A stretch of DNA of 64,000 nt, taken from positions 310,001-374,000 of the forward strand of contig NZ_LIVV01000010.1 in assembly GCF_001905825.1 (NCBI RefSeq). Direction: 5' to 3'. The position numbers were made by a program, and so were the translations under genes. The stretch is from Streptomyces sp. CB02009 (GTDB lineage Bacteria > Actinomycetota > Actinomycetes > Streptomycetales > Streptomycetaceae). The notes beneath the pieces were generated by a model. That model was not told the DNA's origin. It worked only from the letters and a program-made list of their open reading frames with translations, and did no database searches. This document shows, one piece after another, positions 25,576 through 33,181 of this stretch. The stretch's first letter is position 1, and the number at the start of each line of letters is the position of its first letter.

Positions 25576-26508
25576 GTGACCACTGCCCCGCTCGCCGGCC
25601 GGCTCGACGGCCTGCTGTTCTTTCCCGTCACCGCCTTCGCGCCGGACGGCACCGTCGACCTCGACACCTTCCGCGCCCATGTGCGCGCGGGCGTCGACGC
25701 GGGCGCCGCCGCCGTGTTCGCCTGCTGCGGCACCGGCGAGTTCCACGCCCTCACCCCCGAGGAGTTCCGGGACTGCGTCGCCGCCGCCGTCGAGGAGACC
25801 GCCGGCCGCGTCCCCGTCGTCGCGGGCGCCGGCTACGGCACCGCCCTGGCCGTCCAGTACGCCCGGCTCGCCGAGGAGGCCGGCGCCGACGGGCTCCTCG
25901 CCATGCCGCCGTACCTCGTCGTCGCCGACCAGGCCGGACTGCTCCGCCACTACACCGAACTCGCCGCCGCCACATCGCTCGACGTCATCGTCTACCAGCG
26001 CGACAACGCGATCCTCACCCCGGCCACCGCCGTCGCACTCGCCCGTACGGACGGGATCATCGGCCTCAAGGACGGCCTCGGCGACCTCGACCTGATGCAG
26101 CGGATCGTCAGCGCGGTCCGCGCCGAGGGCCTCGGCCTGCTCTACTTCAACGGCCTGCCGACCGCCGAACTCACCGGCCCCGCCTACCGGGGCATCGGCG
26201 TCACCCTCTACTCCTCCGCCGTCTTCTGCTTCGCCCCCGACATCGCCCTCGCCTTCCACCGCGCGCTCACCACCGGCGACGACACCACGGTGAACCGGCT
26301 CGTCGACGACTTCTACCGGCCGCTCGTCGAACTCCGCGCCCAGGGCAGGGGATACGCCGTCTCGCTCGTCAAGGCCGCGGTGCGGCGGGAAGGATTGGAC
26401 GTGGGACACGTACGGCCTCCGCTGAGCGAGCCCGCGCCCGAGCACGTCGACGCCCTCATGCTGCTCGTCGAGCGGGGCCGGGCCGCCCTGAAGGAGCTCG
26501 GCGCGTGA
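25576..26508 (+). CDS. kdgD: 5-dehydro-4-deoxyglucarate dehydratase (KdgD)
   Basis: This 310-residue DapA-superfamily barrel has Schiff-base lysine K165 (IIGLKDGLGD) and Y140 (VIVYQRDN). The sequence FNGLPTAE and overall length fit KdgD, which dehydrates and decarboxylates 5-keto-4-deoxy-glucarate to 2-oxoglutarate semialdehyde. The CCGTGEF loop replaces the TGE loop typical of DapA. GTG 25576 follows GGGAG. The partner semialdehyde dehydrogenase is probably the gene at 46282. Glucarate dehydratase is not in the window. Confidence 0.88.
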   Translation: MTTAPLAGRLDGLLFFPVTAFAPDGTVDLDTFRAHVRAGVDAGAAAVFACCGTGEFHALTPEEFRDCVAAAVEETAGRVPVVAGAGYGTALAVQYARLAEEAGADGLLAMPPYLVVADQAGLLRHYTELAAATSLDVIVYQRDNAILTPATAVALARTDGIIGLKDGLGDLDLMQRIVSAVRAEGLGLLYFNGLPTAELTGPAYRGIGVTLYSSAVFCFAPDIALAFHRALTTGDDTTVNRLVDDFYRPLVELRAQGRGYAVSLVKAAVRREGLDVGHVRPPLSEPAPEHVDALMLLVERGRAALKELGA

Positions 26509-27740
26509 GCGGGGACGCGAAGGCGGCCGGGACCGCCGGGGCTTCAGAGGCTGCCGGAACAGTCGGCACCGAAGGGGCCGCCGGGGCCGGTGGTGCGGGC
26601 GGCGGCGTGCGCGCCGGTGCCTTCGTCTACCCCTGGGACGTCGACGCCGACCCCGCCGCGCCCGGGATGCTCGCCGGGCTCGGCCTCGCACAGGTCACCC
26701 TCGCCGCCTCGTACCACTCCACGCGGGCCCTGACCCCCCGCCACCCCGCCCACCGGATCGTCACCGCCGAACACGCCGCCGTGCTCTATCCGCCGGACCC
26801 GGACCGCTGGTCCGGCCGGCCGCTCCGCCCGTACCCGGCGGGGGAGTGGGCACCCGGCGACGCCTTCGGGCGGGCCGCGGAGGCCCTCGCGCCCACCGGC
26901 CTCGACGTGCACAGCTGGGTCGTGCTGGCGCACAACTCCCGGCTCGGCGCGGAGCATCCGGAGACCTCCGTCGTCAACGCCTACGGCGACCGCTACCCCT
27001 GGGCGCCCTGCGTGGCCCGCCCCGAGGTCCGCGAGCTGCTCGTGGACCTGGCCGCCGAGGCCGCCGTACGGCCGGGCGCCGCCGGAACCGAGCTGGAGTC
27101 CTGCGGCTGGTACGGCCTCGCCCATCTCCACGCCCACGACAAGACCGGCGGAGTCGCCCTCGGGGAGCGCGAGCAGTACCTGATGTCGCTCTGTTTCTGC
27201 TCCTCCTGCCGGGAGGGGTACGGGGCCGGGGGCGCCGATCCCGACGAGCTGGCCGCCGCCGTGCGCGGCGCCCTGGAGCCCGTCTGGGCCGGATCGGGGG
27301 CGCCGGGCGGGCTCGGCGCCCTGGAGGGCCCGGCCGCGGCCTGGCGCGCCGGCACCGCCCGCGGCTTCCAGGAGGCCGCCGTGGCCGCCGTACGGGCCGC
27401 GGCCCCGCCCGGCTTCCGGGTCCTGCTGCACGCCGACCCCGACCCGTACCGCTGCGGCGCCGACACCGGCACCGACCCGGCGCACGTCCTGGGACTCGCG
27501 GACGGGGTGGTCGCCCGGCCGCACCGGGTCGCGGAGTTCGCGGCCCACGCGCGCGCGGACACCGTCCTCGCGGCGAACCTGTCGGTCGTCACCGGCATGG
27601 GCGGCGCGCCGGACCGGCTGGCCGACGACGCGGAGCGGGCCCGCGCGGCGGGCGCCACCGAACTGCGGCTCTACCACGCCGGGCTGGCCTCGGACGCGGA
27701 CCTGGCCGCCGTCCGGACGGCCCTGCGAAAGCGGGTCTAG
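26505..27740 (+). CDS. Unknown protein coupled to kdgD, possible TIM-barrel hydrolase
   Basis: This 411-residue protein overlaps kdgD by four bases (GTGA). The first 33 residues are Ala/Gly/Thr-rich, then AFVYPWDVD begins a folded domain. ESCGWYGLAHLHAHDK (about 198-213) and LCFCSSCREGYGAGG (near 225-240) stand out. A CxCxxC motif at this place occurs in several hypothetical glycoside-hydrolase-like TIM barrels, so a sugar-acid hydrolase or lactonase is possible. I do not recognise the family and assign no function. The stop is followed at once by a short-period repeat array. Confidence 0.75.
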   Translation: MSGDAKAAGTAGASEAAGTVGTEGAAGAGGAGGGVRAGAFVYPWDVDADPAAPGMLAGLGLAQVTLAASYHSTRALTPRHPAHRIVTAEHAAVLYPPDPDRWSGRPLRPYPAGEWAPGDAFGRAAEALAPTGLDVHSWVVLAHNSRLGAEHPETSVVNAYGDRYPWAPCVARPEVRELLVDLAAEAAVRPGAAGTELESCGWYGLAHLHAHDKTGGVALGEREQYLMSLCFCSSCREGYGAGGADPDELAAAVRGALEPVWAGSGAPGGLGALEGPAAAWRAGTARGFQEAAVAAVRAAAPPGFRVLLHADPDPYRCGADTGTDPAHVLGLADGVVARPHRVAEFAAHARADTVLAANLSVVTGMGGAPDRLADDAERARAAGATELRLYHAGLASDADLAAVRTALRKRV

Positions 27741-27891
27741 GAAGCCCGCCGGGTAGCCGCGTCGGGAAGTCCCGCCGGCGAGCCCCGCCAGGAAGCTCCG
27801 CCAGGAAGCCCTGCCGGGGAGCCCTGCCGGGAAGTCCCGCTGAGAAGCCCTGCCGGGAAGCCCCGCCGAGAACCCCCGCCGGCAAGCCGCG
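27741..27891 (+). repeat. Degenerate tandem array with about 15-bp period
   Basis: About ten imperfect copies of a unit like GGAAGCCCTGCCGG fill the whole 151-bp gap between two convergent genes. Copies differ at a few bases (AGTCCC, AGCCCT, AGCTCC). The reverse strand stays open through the array, but codon use and repetition argue against a real protein. Confidence 0.8.
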
Positions 27892-28617
27892 TCAGGACGC
27901 CTCCGCCTCCGCCTGTTCCGTCTCGGCCCCCTCCGGGGGTGCGGCCAGCAGGCGGGCGGCGGAGGCGCGGGTGTCCGCCACATGGGCGCGGGCCAGCGCC
28001 TCCGCGCCGTCCTCGTCGCGGTCCCGGACGGCCTCGTAGAGCCGCTCGTGGGCCCCGCACATCGGCTCGCCGTCCGACTGCGCCGAGGTGAGCCGGAAGA
28101 GCCGCCGCAGCCGGGAGTCGAGCGGGGCCATCAGGTCCACCAGGAGCGGGTTGCCGGAGAGTTCGACGATCTGCCGGTGGAAGTCGGCGTTGAGGGAGAC
28201 GGCCTCGCGGAGCCGTCCGGACTCCGCCGCCTTCCTGGCCCGCGCCAGCAACCGCTCGAGGTCCCGCAGTTGGGCGGGGCTCGCGTGCCGGGCGGCGAGC
28301 CGCGCGGCCAGGCCCTCCAGGTTCTCCCGTACGGCGAAGAGGTGCTCGGCGTCCTCCGGCCCGAAGTCCGCCACCACCGAGCCCCGGCGCGGCTGCACCG
28401 AGAGGAAGCCCTCCGACTCCAGGCGCTGCATCGCCTCGCGCACCGGAACCCGGGAGACCCGCAGCTCGTCGGCGATCTCCCGCTCCACGAGCCGCATGCC
28501 CGCCGGGTACTCCGCCTCGATGATCCGCTCGCGCAGCTCCACGTAGACCCGCTCCCGCAGGGACGGGTGGGTGTCCCCGATGGCGGTGCCGCGGGCGGCG
28601 GGGCGGTGGACGGTCAC
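27892..28617 (-). CDS. GntR/FCD-family regulator of the amidohydrolase locus
   Basis: This 241-residue protein has a GntR helix-turn-helix (about 18-85, EIADELRVSRVPVREAMQRL) and an FCD domain with its metal-binding pattern (about 95-215, RENLEGLAARLAA, NADFHRQIVELSGN, HERLYEAVRDRD). It is divergent from the amidohydrolase-permease operon. Perfect TGGTAT-type dyads, as GntR/FadR regulators bind, occur before that operon (28726) and before the second amidohydrolase (32937), so it probably controls both. GTG 28617 starts the conserved domain; open frame further upstream is spurious. Confidence 0.87.
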   Translation of the reverse strand: MTVHRPAARGTAIGDTHPSLRERVYVELRERIIEAEYPAGMRLVEREIADELRVSRVPVREAMQRLESEGFLSVQPRRGSVVADFGPEDAEHLFAVRENLEGLAARLAARHASPAQLRDLERLLARARKAAESGRLREAVSLNADFHRQIVELSGNPLLVDLMAPLDSRLRRLFRLTSAQSDGEPMCGAHERLYEAVRDRDEDGAEALARAHVADTRASAARLLAAPPEGAETEQAEAEAS

Positions 28618-28725
28618 GGGGCGGCTCCAGTCGGGTGGATGTCGTACTCCATCGATCTTCGCAGACCCGTTCCCGGGGGAACCGTCGGCCCCGGCCCGGG
28701 AAACTCGGCCCCCGCAAACCGTTGC

Positions 28726-28744
28726 CTGGTATTCGGTATACCAG
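28726..28744. promoter_or_regulatory. GntR operator upstream of amidohydrolase 1
   Basis: CTGGTAT (28726-28732) and ATACCAG (28738-28744) form a perfect dyad around TCGGT. The right half contains GGTATACCA, also found in the dyad at 32937. It lies in the 210-bp divergent gap. Confidence 0.75.
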
Positions 28745-28827
28745 CTACCTTGGCGCCGCACCGCGCTCACCAGGGGAGATCTCGCCATGGCCCCGTCGAG
28801 CCGTACGGAATCCGCGAAGGAGAAGCC

Positions 28828-30084
28828 ATGAGCGAGGCCCCGGCCCCGCCGCCCACCGCACCCGACGAGCCCACCGTGCTCGTCCGCAGCACGCTCCCCG
28901 ACGGCCGCACCGCCGACGTCCACCTCCGCGACGGCCGCGTCCTCGCGGTCGAGGACCACGTCCCCGGCCGCCCCACCCCGCCCGGCGCCCTCGACCTCGC
29001 CGGCGCGCTGCTGCTGCCCGCCCTCGTCGACGGGCACGCCCACCTCGACAAGACCCTCCTCGGTGCCCCCTGGCGCCCGCACCGCGCCACCGCCACCCTG
29101 CGCGAGCAGATCGCCGCCGAACGCGCCTCCCGCCGCACCGAGGAGGTGCCCGTCGCCGAGCGGGCCGCCGCCCTCGCCTGCCGCATGGTCTCCCTCGGCA
29201 CCGGCCACGTCCGCTCGCACGTCGACGTGGACCCGGACACCGGCCTCGACCATCTCCACGCCCTCCTGACCGTCCGGGAGAACGTCGGCGACCGGCTCGG
29301 CATCCAGCTCGTCGCCTTCCCGCAGAGCGGCGTCGTCACCGCGCCCGGCGTCGTCGACCTCCTCGACGCGGCCCTCGCCGACGGCGCCGACCTGATCGGC
29401 GGACTCGACCCGGTCGGGTTCGACGGCGACGCCGACGGCCAGCTCGACATCGTGTTCGGTCTCGCCCAGCGCCACGGCAAGGGCGTCGACCTCCACCTCC
29501 ACGACGGCGGCGAGACCGGTACCGCGCAACTGCGGGACATCGCGGCCCGCACCGCCGCGCTCGGCCTCGGCGGCAAGGTCGCCGTCAGCCACGCCTACGC
29601 CCTCGGCGACGTCGGCGAGGCCGAACTCGACCGCACCTGCGCGGCCCTGGCCGCCGCCGGGGTCGCCATCATGACCAACGGCCCCAGCGGCCCGATGCCG
29701 CCCGTCCTGCGGCTGCGCGAGCAGGGCGTCCGGGTCTTCGCCGGCTCCGACAACATCCGCGACACCTGGTGGCCGTACGGCACCGCCGACATGCTCGAAC
29801 GCGCCACGATCATCGGCCTCAGGGCCGGACTCATGACCGACGCCGAACTGGGCGCCGCCGCCTCCCTCGTCACGGACGAGGCGGCCGCCGCGCTCGGTCT
29901 CACGGCCTACGGCCTCACCCCGGGCAGCCGCGCCGACCTGGTCGCGGTCGCCGCGGGCTCCGTCGCCGAGGCCGTCGCCTCCCACCCGCGCCGACTGCTC
30001 GTGCTGCACGGCGGCCGGGTCGTCGGCCCCTTCGCCGACGACACCTACCCCGCACTCGTACCGGCCGCCGGAGGAGCGAGATGA
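28828..30084 (+). CDS. Amidohydrolase, cytosine-deaminase-like (copy 1)
   Basis: This 418-residue metal-dependent hydrolase has HAHLDK (H70, H72), H223/H225 in LHLHDGGE, H255 in SHAYALG and D308 in GSDNIRDTWWPYG. These are the ligand set and order of CodA-type deaminases. Likely reaction: hydrolytic deamination of a cyclic N-heterocycle such as cytosine, isoguanine or a creatinine-like compound; the true substrate is open. AGGAG precedes the ATG. It overlaps the permease gene by four bases, so uptake and hydrolysis are coupled. A paralogue lies at 31677. Confidence 0.88.
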   Translation: MSEAPAPPPTAPDEPTVLVRSTLPDGRTADVHLRDGRVLAVEDHVPGRPTPPGALDLAGALLLPALVDGHAHLDKTLLGAPWRPHRATATLREQIAAERASRRTEEVPVAERAAALACRMVSLGTGHVRSHVDVDPDTGLDHLHALLTVRENVGDRLGIQLVAFPQSGVVTAPGVVDLLDAALADGADLIGGLDPVGFDGDADGQLDIVFGLAQRHGKGVDLHLHDGGETGTAQLRDIAARTAALGLGGKVAVSHAYALGDVGEAELDRTCAALAAAGVAIMTNGPSGPMPPVLRLREQGVRVFAGSDNIRDTWWPYGTADMLERATIIGLRAGLMTDAELGAAASLVTDEAAAALGLTAYGLTPGSRADLVAVAAGSVAEAVASHPRRLLVLHGGRVVGPFADDTYPALVPAAGGAR

Positions 30085-31568
30085 GCACCGGAACCACCCC
30101 CCGTACGCCCCGCGAAGAGACGCGACGGGAGAAGGGGAGCCCGGAGGCGGGCAGGCTCGCCTCCGGCCGGATCGGCACCTTCGACCTCGTCTTCTTCGTC
30201 GTGGCCGCCGCCGCGCCGCTCACCGTCCTCGCCGGGGTCGCGCCCTTCGCCATCGGCATCGGCGGCCCCGGTGCCCCGCTCGCGTACCTGGTCTCCGGGG
30301 TGCTCCTCGCGCTCTTCGCCGCCGGATTCACGGCGATGAGCCTGCACGTCCGCAACGCCGGGGCCTTCTACGCGTACGTGGCCCGCGGCCTCGGCCGCAC
30401 CCTCGGCGTCGGCACCGCGTACGTCGCCGTCGTCTCGTACAACCTCGTCACGCCCGGGGTCGCCGCCGCCTTCGGCTACTTCGCCGCCGGGTCGATCCGC
30501 GACTCCACGGGCGTCGACGTGCCGTGGTGGCTGCTCTCCGGGTTCTGCGTCCTCGCCGTCGGGGTGCTCGGCTGGCTGAAGGTCACGCTCAGCGCCAAGG
30601 TCCTCGGCATCGCCTTGGTCCTCGAAGTCCTGTCGCTCGTCGTCATGGACGGCGGCATCATCGGCGAGCGCGGCACGGCCGCCCTCGACCCCGCGTCCTT
30701 CGCGCCCTCGACGCTCGCCGCCGGCGGGGTCGCGGGCATGTTCGTCCTGGTCATCGGCGCCTTCACCGGCTTCGAGGCGACCGCGATCTTCGCCGAGGAG
30801 GTGCGCGAGCCGCGCCGGACCGTGCCCCGGGCCACCTTCATCGCGATCGGCTTCCTCGCGGTCTTCTACTCCCTGGGCTGCTGGCTCGTCATGGGCGCCT
30901 TCGGCACCGACGAGGCCGTGGAACTGGCCCGTGCGGCCGACGGACCGGAACTCACCTTCCGGGCCGCCGAGCTGTACGCCGGGCCCTGGCTGGCGGACGC
31001 CATGCACGGGCTCATCGTCGTCAGCGCCTTCGCCGCGACCCTCGCCTTCCACAACGCCGCCGCCCGCTACCTTTACGCCCTCGGCCGCGAGGGCCTGCTG
31101 CCCCGCCGGCTCGGCGCGGTCTCCGGCAGGCACGGCTCGCCCGTCGGCGCCGTCGCCGCCCAGACCGCCTTCAACCTGGCGGTCGTCGGCGCCGGAGCGC
31201 TCCTCGCCGCCGACCCGTACGGCGAGGTCTTCCTCTGGACCAACAGCGTCGGCGTCCTCGGCATCATGGGCATGCAGGCCCTCGCCGCGCTCGCCGTCTG
31301 GGCCTACTTCCGCCGCGACCGCCACGGCCTCTCTGCGGCCCGCGTGGTCTGGGCCCCGCTCGTCTCCTGTGCGGGCCTCGCGGTCCTCACCGTGCTGGCG
31401 GTGGTCCACTTCGACCTCCTCACGGGCCGCACGGGCGCCGTGAACACGGCCCTCCTCGTCCCGCTCCCCGTGGTCCTGGCGGCCGGCCTCCTGGTCGCGC
31501 TCCGCATCCGGCGCGCGGACCCGGAGCGGTACGCCTCCCTGACGACGGTGGACGTGGAACGCGACTGA
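30081..31568 (+). CDS. APC-family amino acid/amine permease
   Basis: This 495-residue protein has about 12 hydrophobic segments from residue 33, with the APC-type first helix (TFDLVFFVVAAAAPL) and the conserved FTGFEATAIFAEEV in helix 6. It likely imports the nitrogen compound that the adjacent amidohydrolases break down. ATG overlaps the previous stop (ATGA) with GGAGGAGCG just before it. Polytopic form and length are normal; the substrate cannot be read from sequence. Confidence 0.9.
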   Translation: MSTGTTPRTPREETRREKGSPEAGRLASGRIGTFDLVFFVVAAAAPLTVLAGVAPFAIGIGGPGAPLAYLVSGVLLALFAAGFTAMSLHVRNAGAFYAYVARGLGRTLGVGTAYVAVVSYNLVTPGVAAAFGYFAAGSIRDSTGVDVPWWLLSGFCVLAVGVLGWLKVTLSAKVLGIALVLEVLSLVVMDGGIIGERGTAALDPASFAPSTLAAGGVAGMFVLVIGAFTGFEATAIFAEEVREPRRTVPRATFIAIGFLAVFYSLGCWLVMGAFGTDEAVELARAADGPELTFRAAELYAGPWLADAMHGLIVVSAFAATLAFHNAAARYLYALGREGLLPRRLGAVSGRHGSPVGAVAAQTAFNLAVVGAGALLAADPYGEVFLWTNSVGVLGIMGMQALAALAVWAYFRRDRHGLSAARVVWAPLVSCAGLAVLTVLAVVHFDLLTGRTGAVNTALLVPLPVVLAAGLLVALRIRRADPERYASLTTVDVERD

Positions 31569-31577
31569 TCCGGTACG

Positions 31578-31611
31578 GGTACGGGGCCGGGGCCGCGCCC
31601 GCCCCCGTACC
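31578..31611. terminator. Possible terminator between permease and amidohydrolase 2
   Basis: GGTACGGGG (31578-31586) pairs with CCCCGTACC (31603-31611) around a GC-rich loop. It lies between convergent genes. Confidence 0.5.
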
Positions 31612-31676
31612 GCCCGGTCGTCCCTGCCCGGCCGTCCGTCTCAGGTCGTCCGTATCCAGTCGTCCGTTCCCGCCCG

Positions 31677-32888
31677 TCAGACCAGGCGCCCGTCCCTCGC
31701 CACGACCCGGCCCGCCCGGACCACCAGGTCACGGCGGGGGAGGTCCACGACCACCTGGGGGACGCACTCCCCGTCGACGAGCATGAAGTCGGCGGGCGAG
31801 CCCGGCCGGAGGTCCGCCCTCGGGAGGCCGAGGAGGGCCGCGCCGCCGTCGGCCGCCAGCCGGAAGCAGGCCTCGAACTCCTCGTCGAGCCTCAGGTCCA
31901 GGGCCCACGCCGCGAGCCAGGCGCGGTGCAGCATGTCCGCGTTCCCGAACGGGCTCCAGTTGTCCCTGACCCCGTCCGAGCCGAGACCGACCCGTACCCC
32001 GCGCTCGGCGAGCCGCCGGAACGGCAGGATCGTCGTCACCGACAGGGCCACCGTCGTAAGGGCGATGTCCGCCTCCGCGAGGAGGTCCGCCGTCTCGTCG
32101 AGCGCCCGGCCCGACAGGCCCGCCACCGCGAAGGCGTGCGCCACGCTCACCCGGCCCTGCAGCCCCAGCGCGCGGGTGCGGGCCGCGATGTCCCGCAGCG
32201 GGGCCAGACCCTGCTCGCCCCGGTCGTGCAGATGGATGTCGAGCCCCAGCCCGTGCCGCTCCGCGAGCGCGAAGACGGTGCCGAGCTGATCGCCTCCGGC
32301 CGCCTCGCCCTCCGCGTCGAAGCCCGCCGGATCGATGCCGCCGATGTGGGTCACCAGACCGCTCGCCGCCGCCTCCGCGAGCAGTTCGGCCACCCCCGGT
32401 GTCCGGACCACACCGTGCTGCGGGAAGGCGACCAGCTCCACGTCCACGATCCCGGCCAGCTTCGCCGCCGCCTCCGCGACCCCCTCGATCCCGGAGAGGC
32501 CGTAGGCCGGGGCCACGTCCGCGTGGGCGCGCATCGCGCGCGTGCCCAGGGCCGCCGCGTGCGACATCAGCCGCAGCGCCCGCTCGCCCACCGGCGTCGG
32601 CAGCGCGCGGGCGAGCTCCACGTCCCCCGCGACGTACGCGGCGATGCCGTCCGCCGGACGCCTGCTGCGCCAGGGCTCGCCCCAGGACGTCTTGTCGGGG
32701 TGGATGTGCGCGTCGACCAGGGTCGGCAGCGCGAGCCGCCCGCCGCCGTCGACCCGCTCGACGACGGCGCCTGCCGGGGCCTCCGGCACCAGCACGCCGT
32801 CCACGGCGATCAGGTCGCCGGCCGGCCCGCCGAAGGGCCGTACGTCGTGGAACAGGGTCGCGGTGCGGGGCGGCGGAGGCGGGGTCAC
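31677..32888 (-). CDS. Amidohydrolase, cytosine-deaminase-like (copy 2)
   Basis: This 403-residue paralogue of the gene at 28828 keeps HIHPDKTSWGEPWR (H61, H63), IHLHDRGE, AHAF and GLGSDGVRDNWSPFG. It has Pro where copy 1 has Leu in the first motif. The two differ enough to act on different substrates or successive steps. GTG 32888 is chosen from the GAGGAG just upstream; the frame is open much further, which is noise. A perfect TGGTATACCA lies 49 bp upstream, pointing to shared GntR control. Confidence 0.86.
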   Translation of the reverse strand: MTPPPPPRTATLFHDVRPFGGPAGDLIAVDGVLVPEAPAGAVVERVDGGGRLALPTLVDAHIHPDKTSWGEPWRSRRPADGIAAYVAGDVELARALPTPVGERALRLMSHAAALGTRAMRAHADVAPAYGLSGIEGVAEAAAKLAGIVDVELVAFPQHGVVRTPGVAELLAEAAASGLVTHIGGIDPAGFDAEGEAAGGDQLGTVFALAERHGLGLDIHLHDRGEQGLAPLRDIAARTRALGLQGRVSVAHAFAVAGLSGRALDETADLLAEADIALTTVALSVTTILPFRRLAERGVRVGLGSDGVRDNWSPFGNADMLHRAWLAAWALDLRLDEEFEACFRLAADGGAALLGLPRADLRPGSPADFMLVDGECVPQVVVDLPRRDLVVRAGRVVARDGRLV

Positions 32889-32936
32889 GGGGGTCTCCTC
32901 GGAGCGGTCGACGGCACGGGAAGCGATGCCGCGATC

Positions 32937-32946
32937 TGGTATACCA
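32937..32946. promoter_or_regulatory. GntR operator upstream of amidohydrolase 2
   Basis: TGGTATACCA is a perfect 10-bp palindrome located 49 bp before the GTG start of amidohydrolase 2. It shares GGTATACCA with the operator at 28726-28744. Confidence 0.7.
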
Positions 32947-33181
32947 CGGAGCTTCCTCGGGCCCCGGGCTCCCGGGTCCCTGCGCCCCCGGACTCCGGCC
33001 TCCGGGTCCCCGGCCTCCGGACTCCGGCCCCCGGGTCCCCCGCCTCCGGGCCCTCGGCCTTCGTCCCCCGGGTCCCCCGCTTCCGGGCCGCCGGCCTCTG
33101 GGGCCCGGCCCCTGGCCTCCGGCCTGGGCCCCTGGCCTCCGGGCAGCGGGCCTCCGGCCTCCAGGCCCCGCCCCCCGTCCC
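32947..33181. repeat. Low-complexity CCGGGTCCC/CTCCGG repeat region
   Basis: The gap between the amidohydrolase 2 promoter and the 3' end of the phosphatase gene is made of degenerate, mixed-period copies of CCTCCGG, CCGGGTCCC and CGGACTCCGG. Frames stay open here only because of composition. No gene or RNA is evident. Confidence 0.65.

Noticed and set aside
25576..26508. Second dapA
   Set aside because: The CCGTGEF loop, DGLGD after the lysine and operon context fit 5-dehydro-4-deoxyglucarate dehydratase better.
27741..27891. Reverse-strand protein made of AGLPGRAS-like repeats
   Set aside because: The frame is open because of the repeat itself; no start, ribosome site or family supports it.
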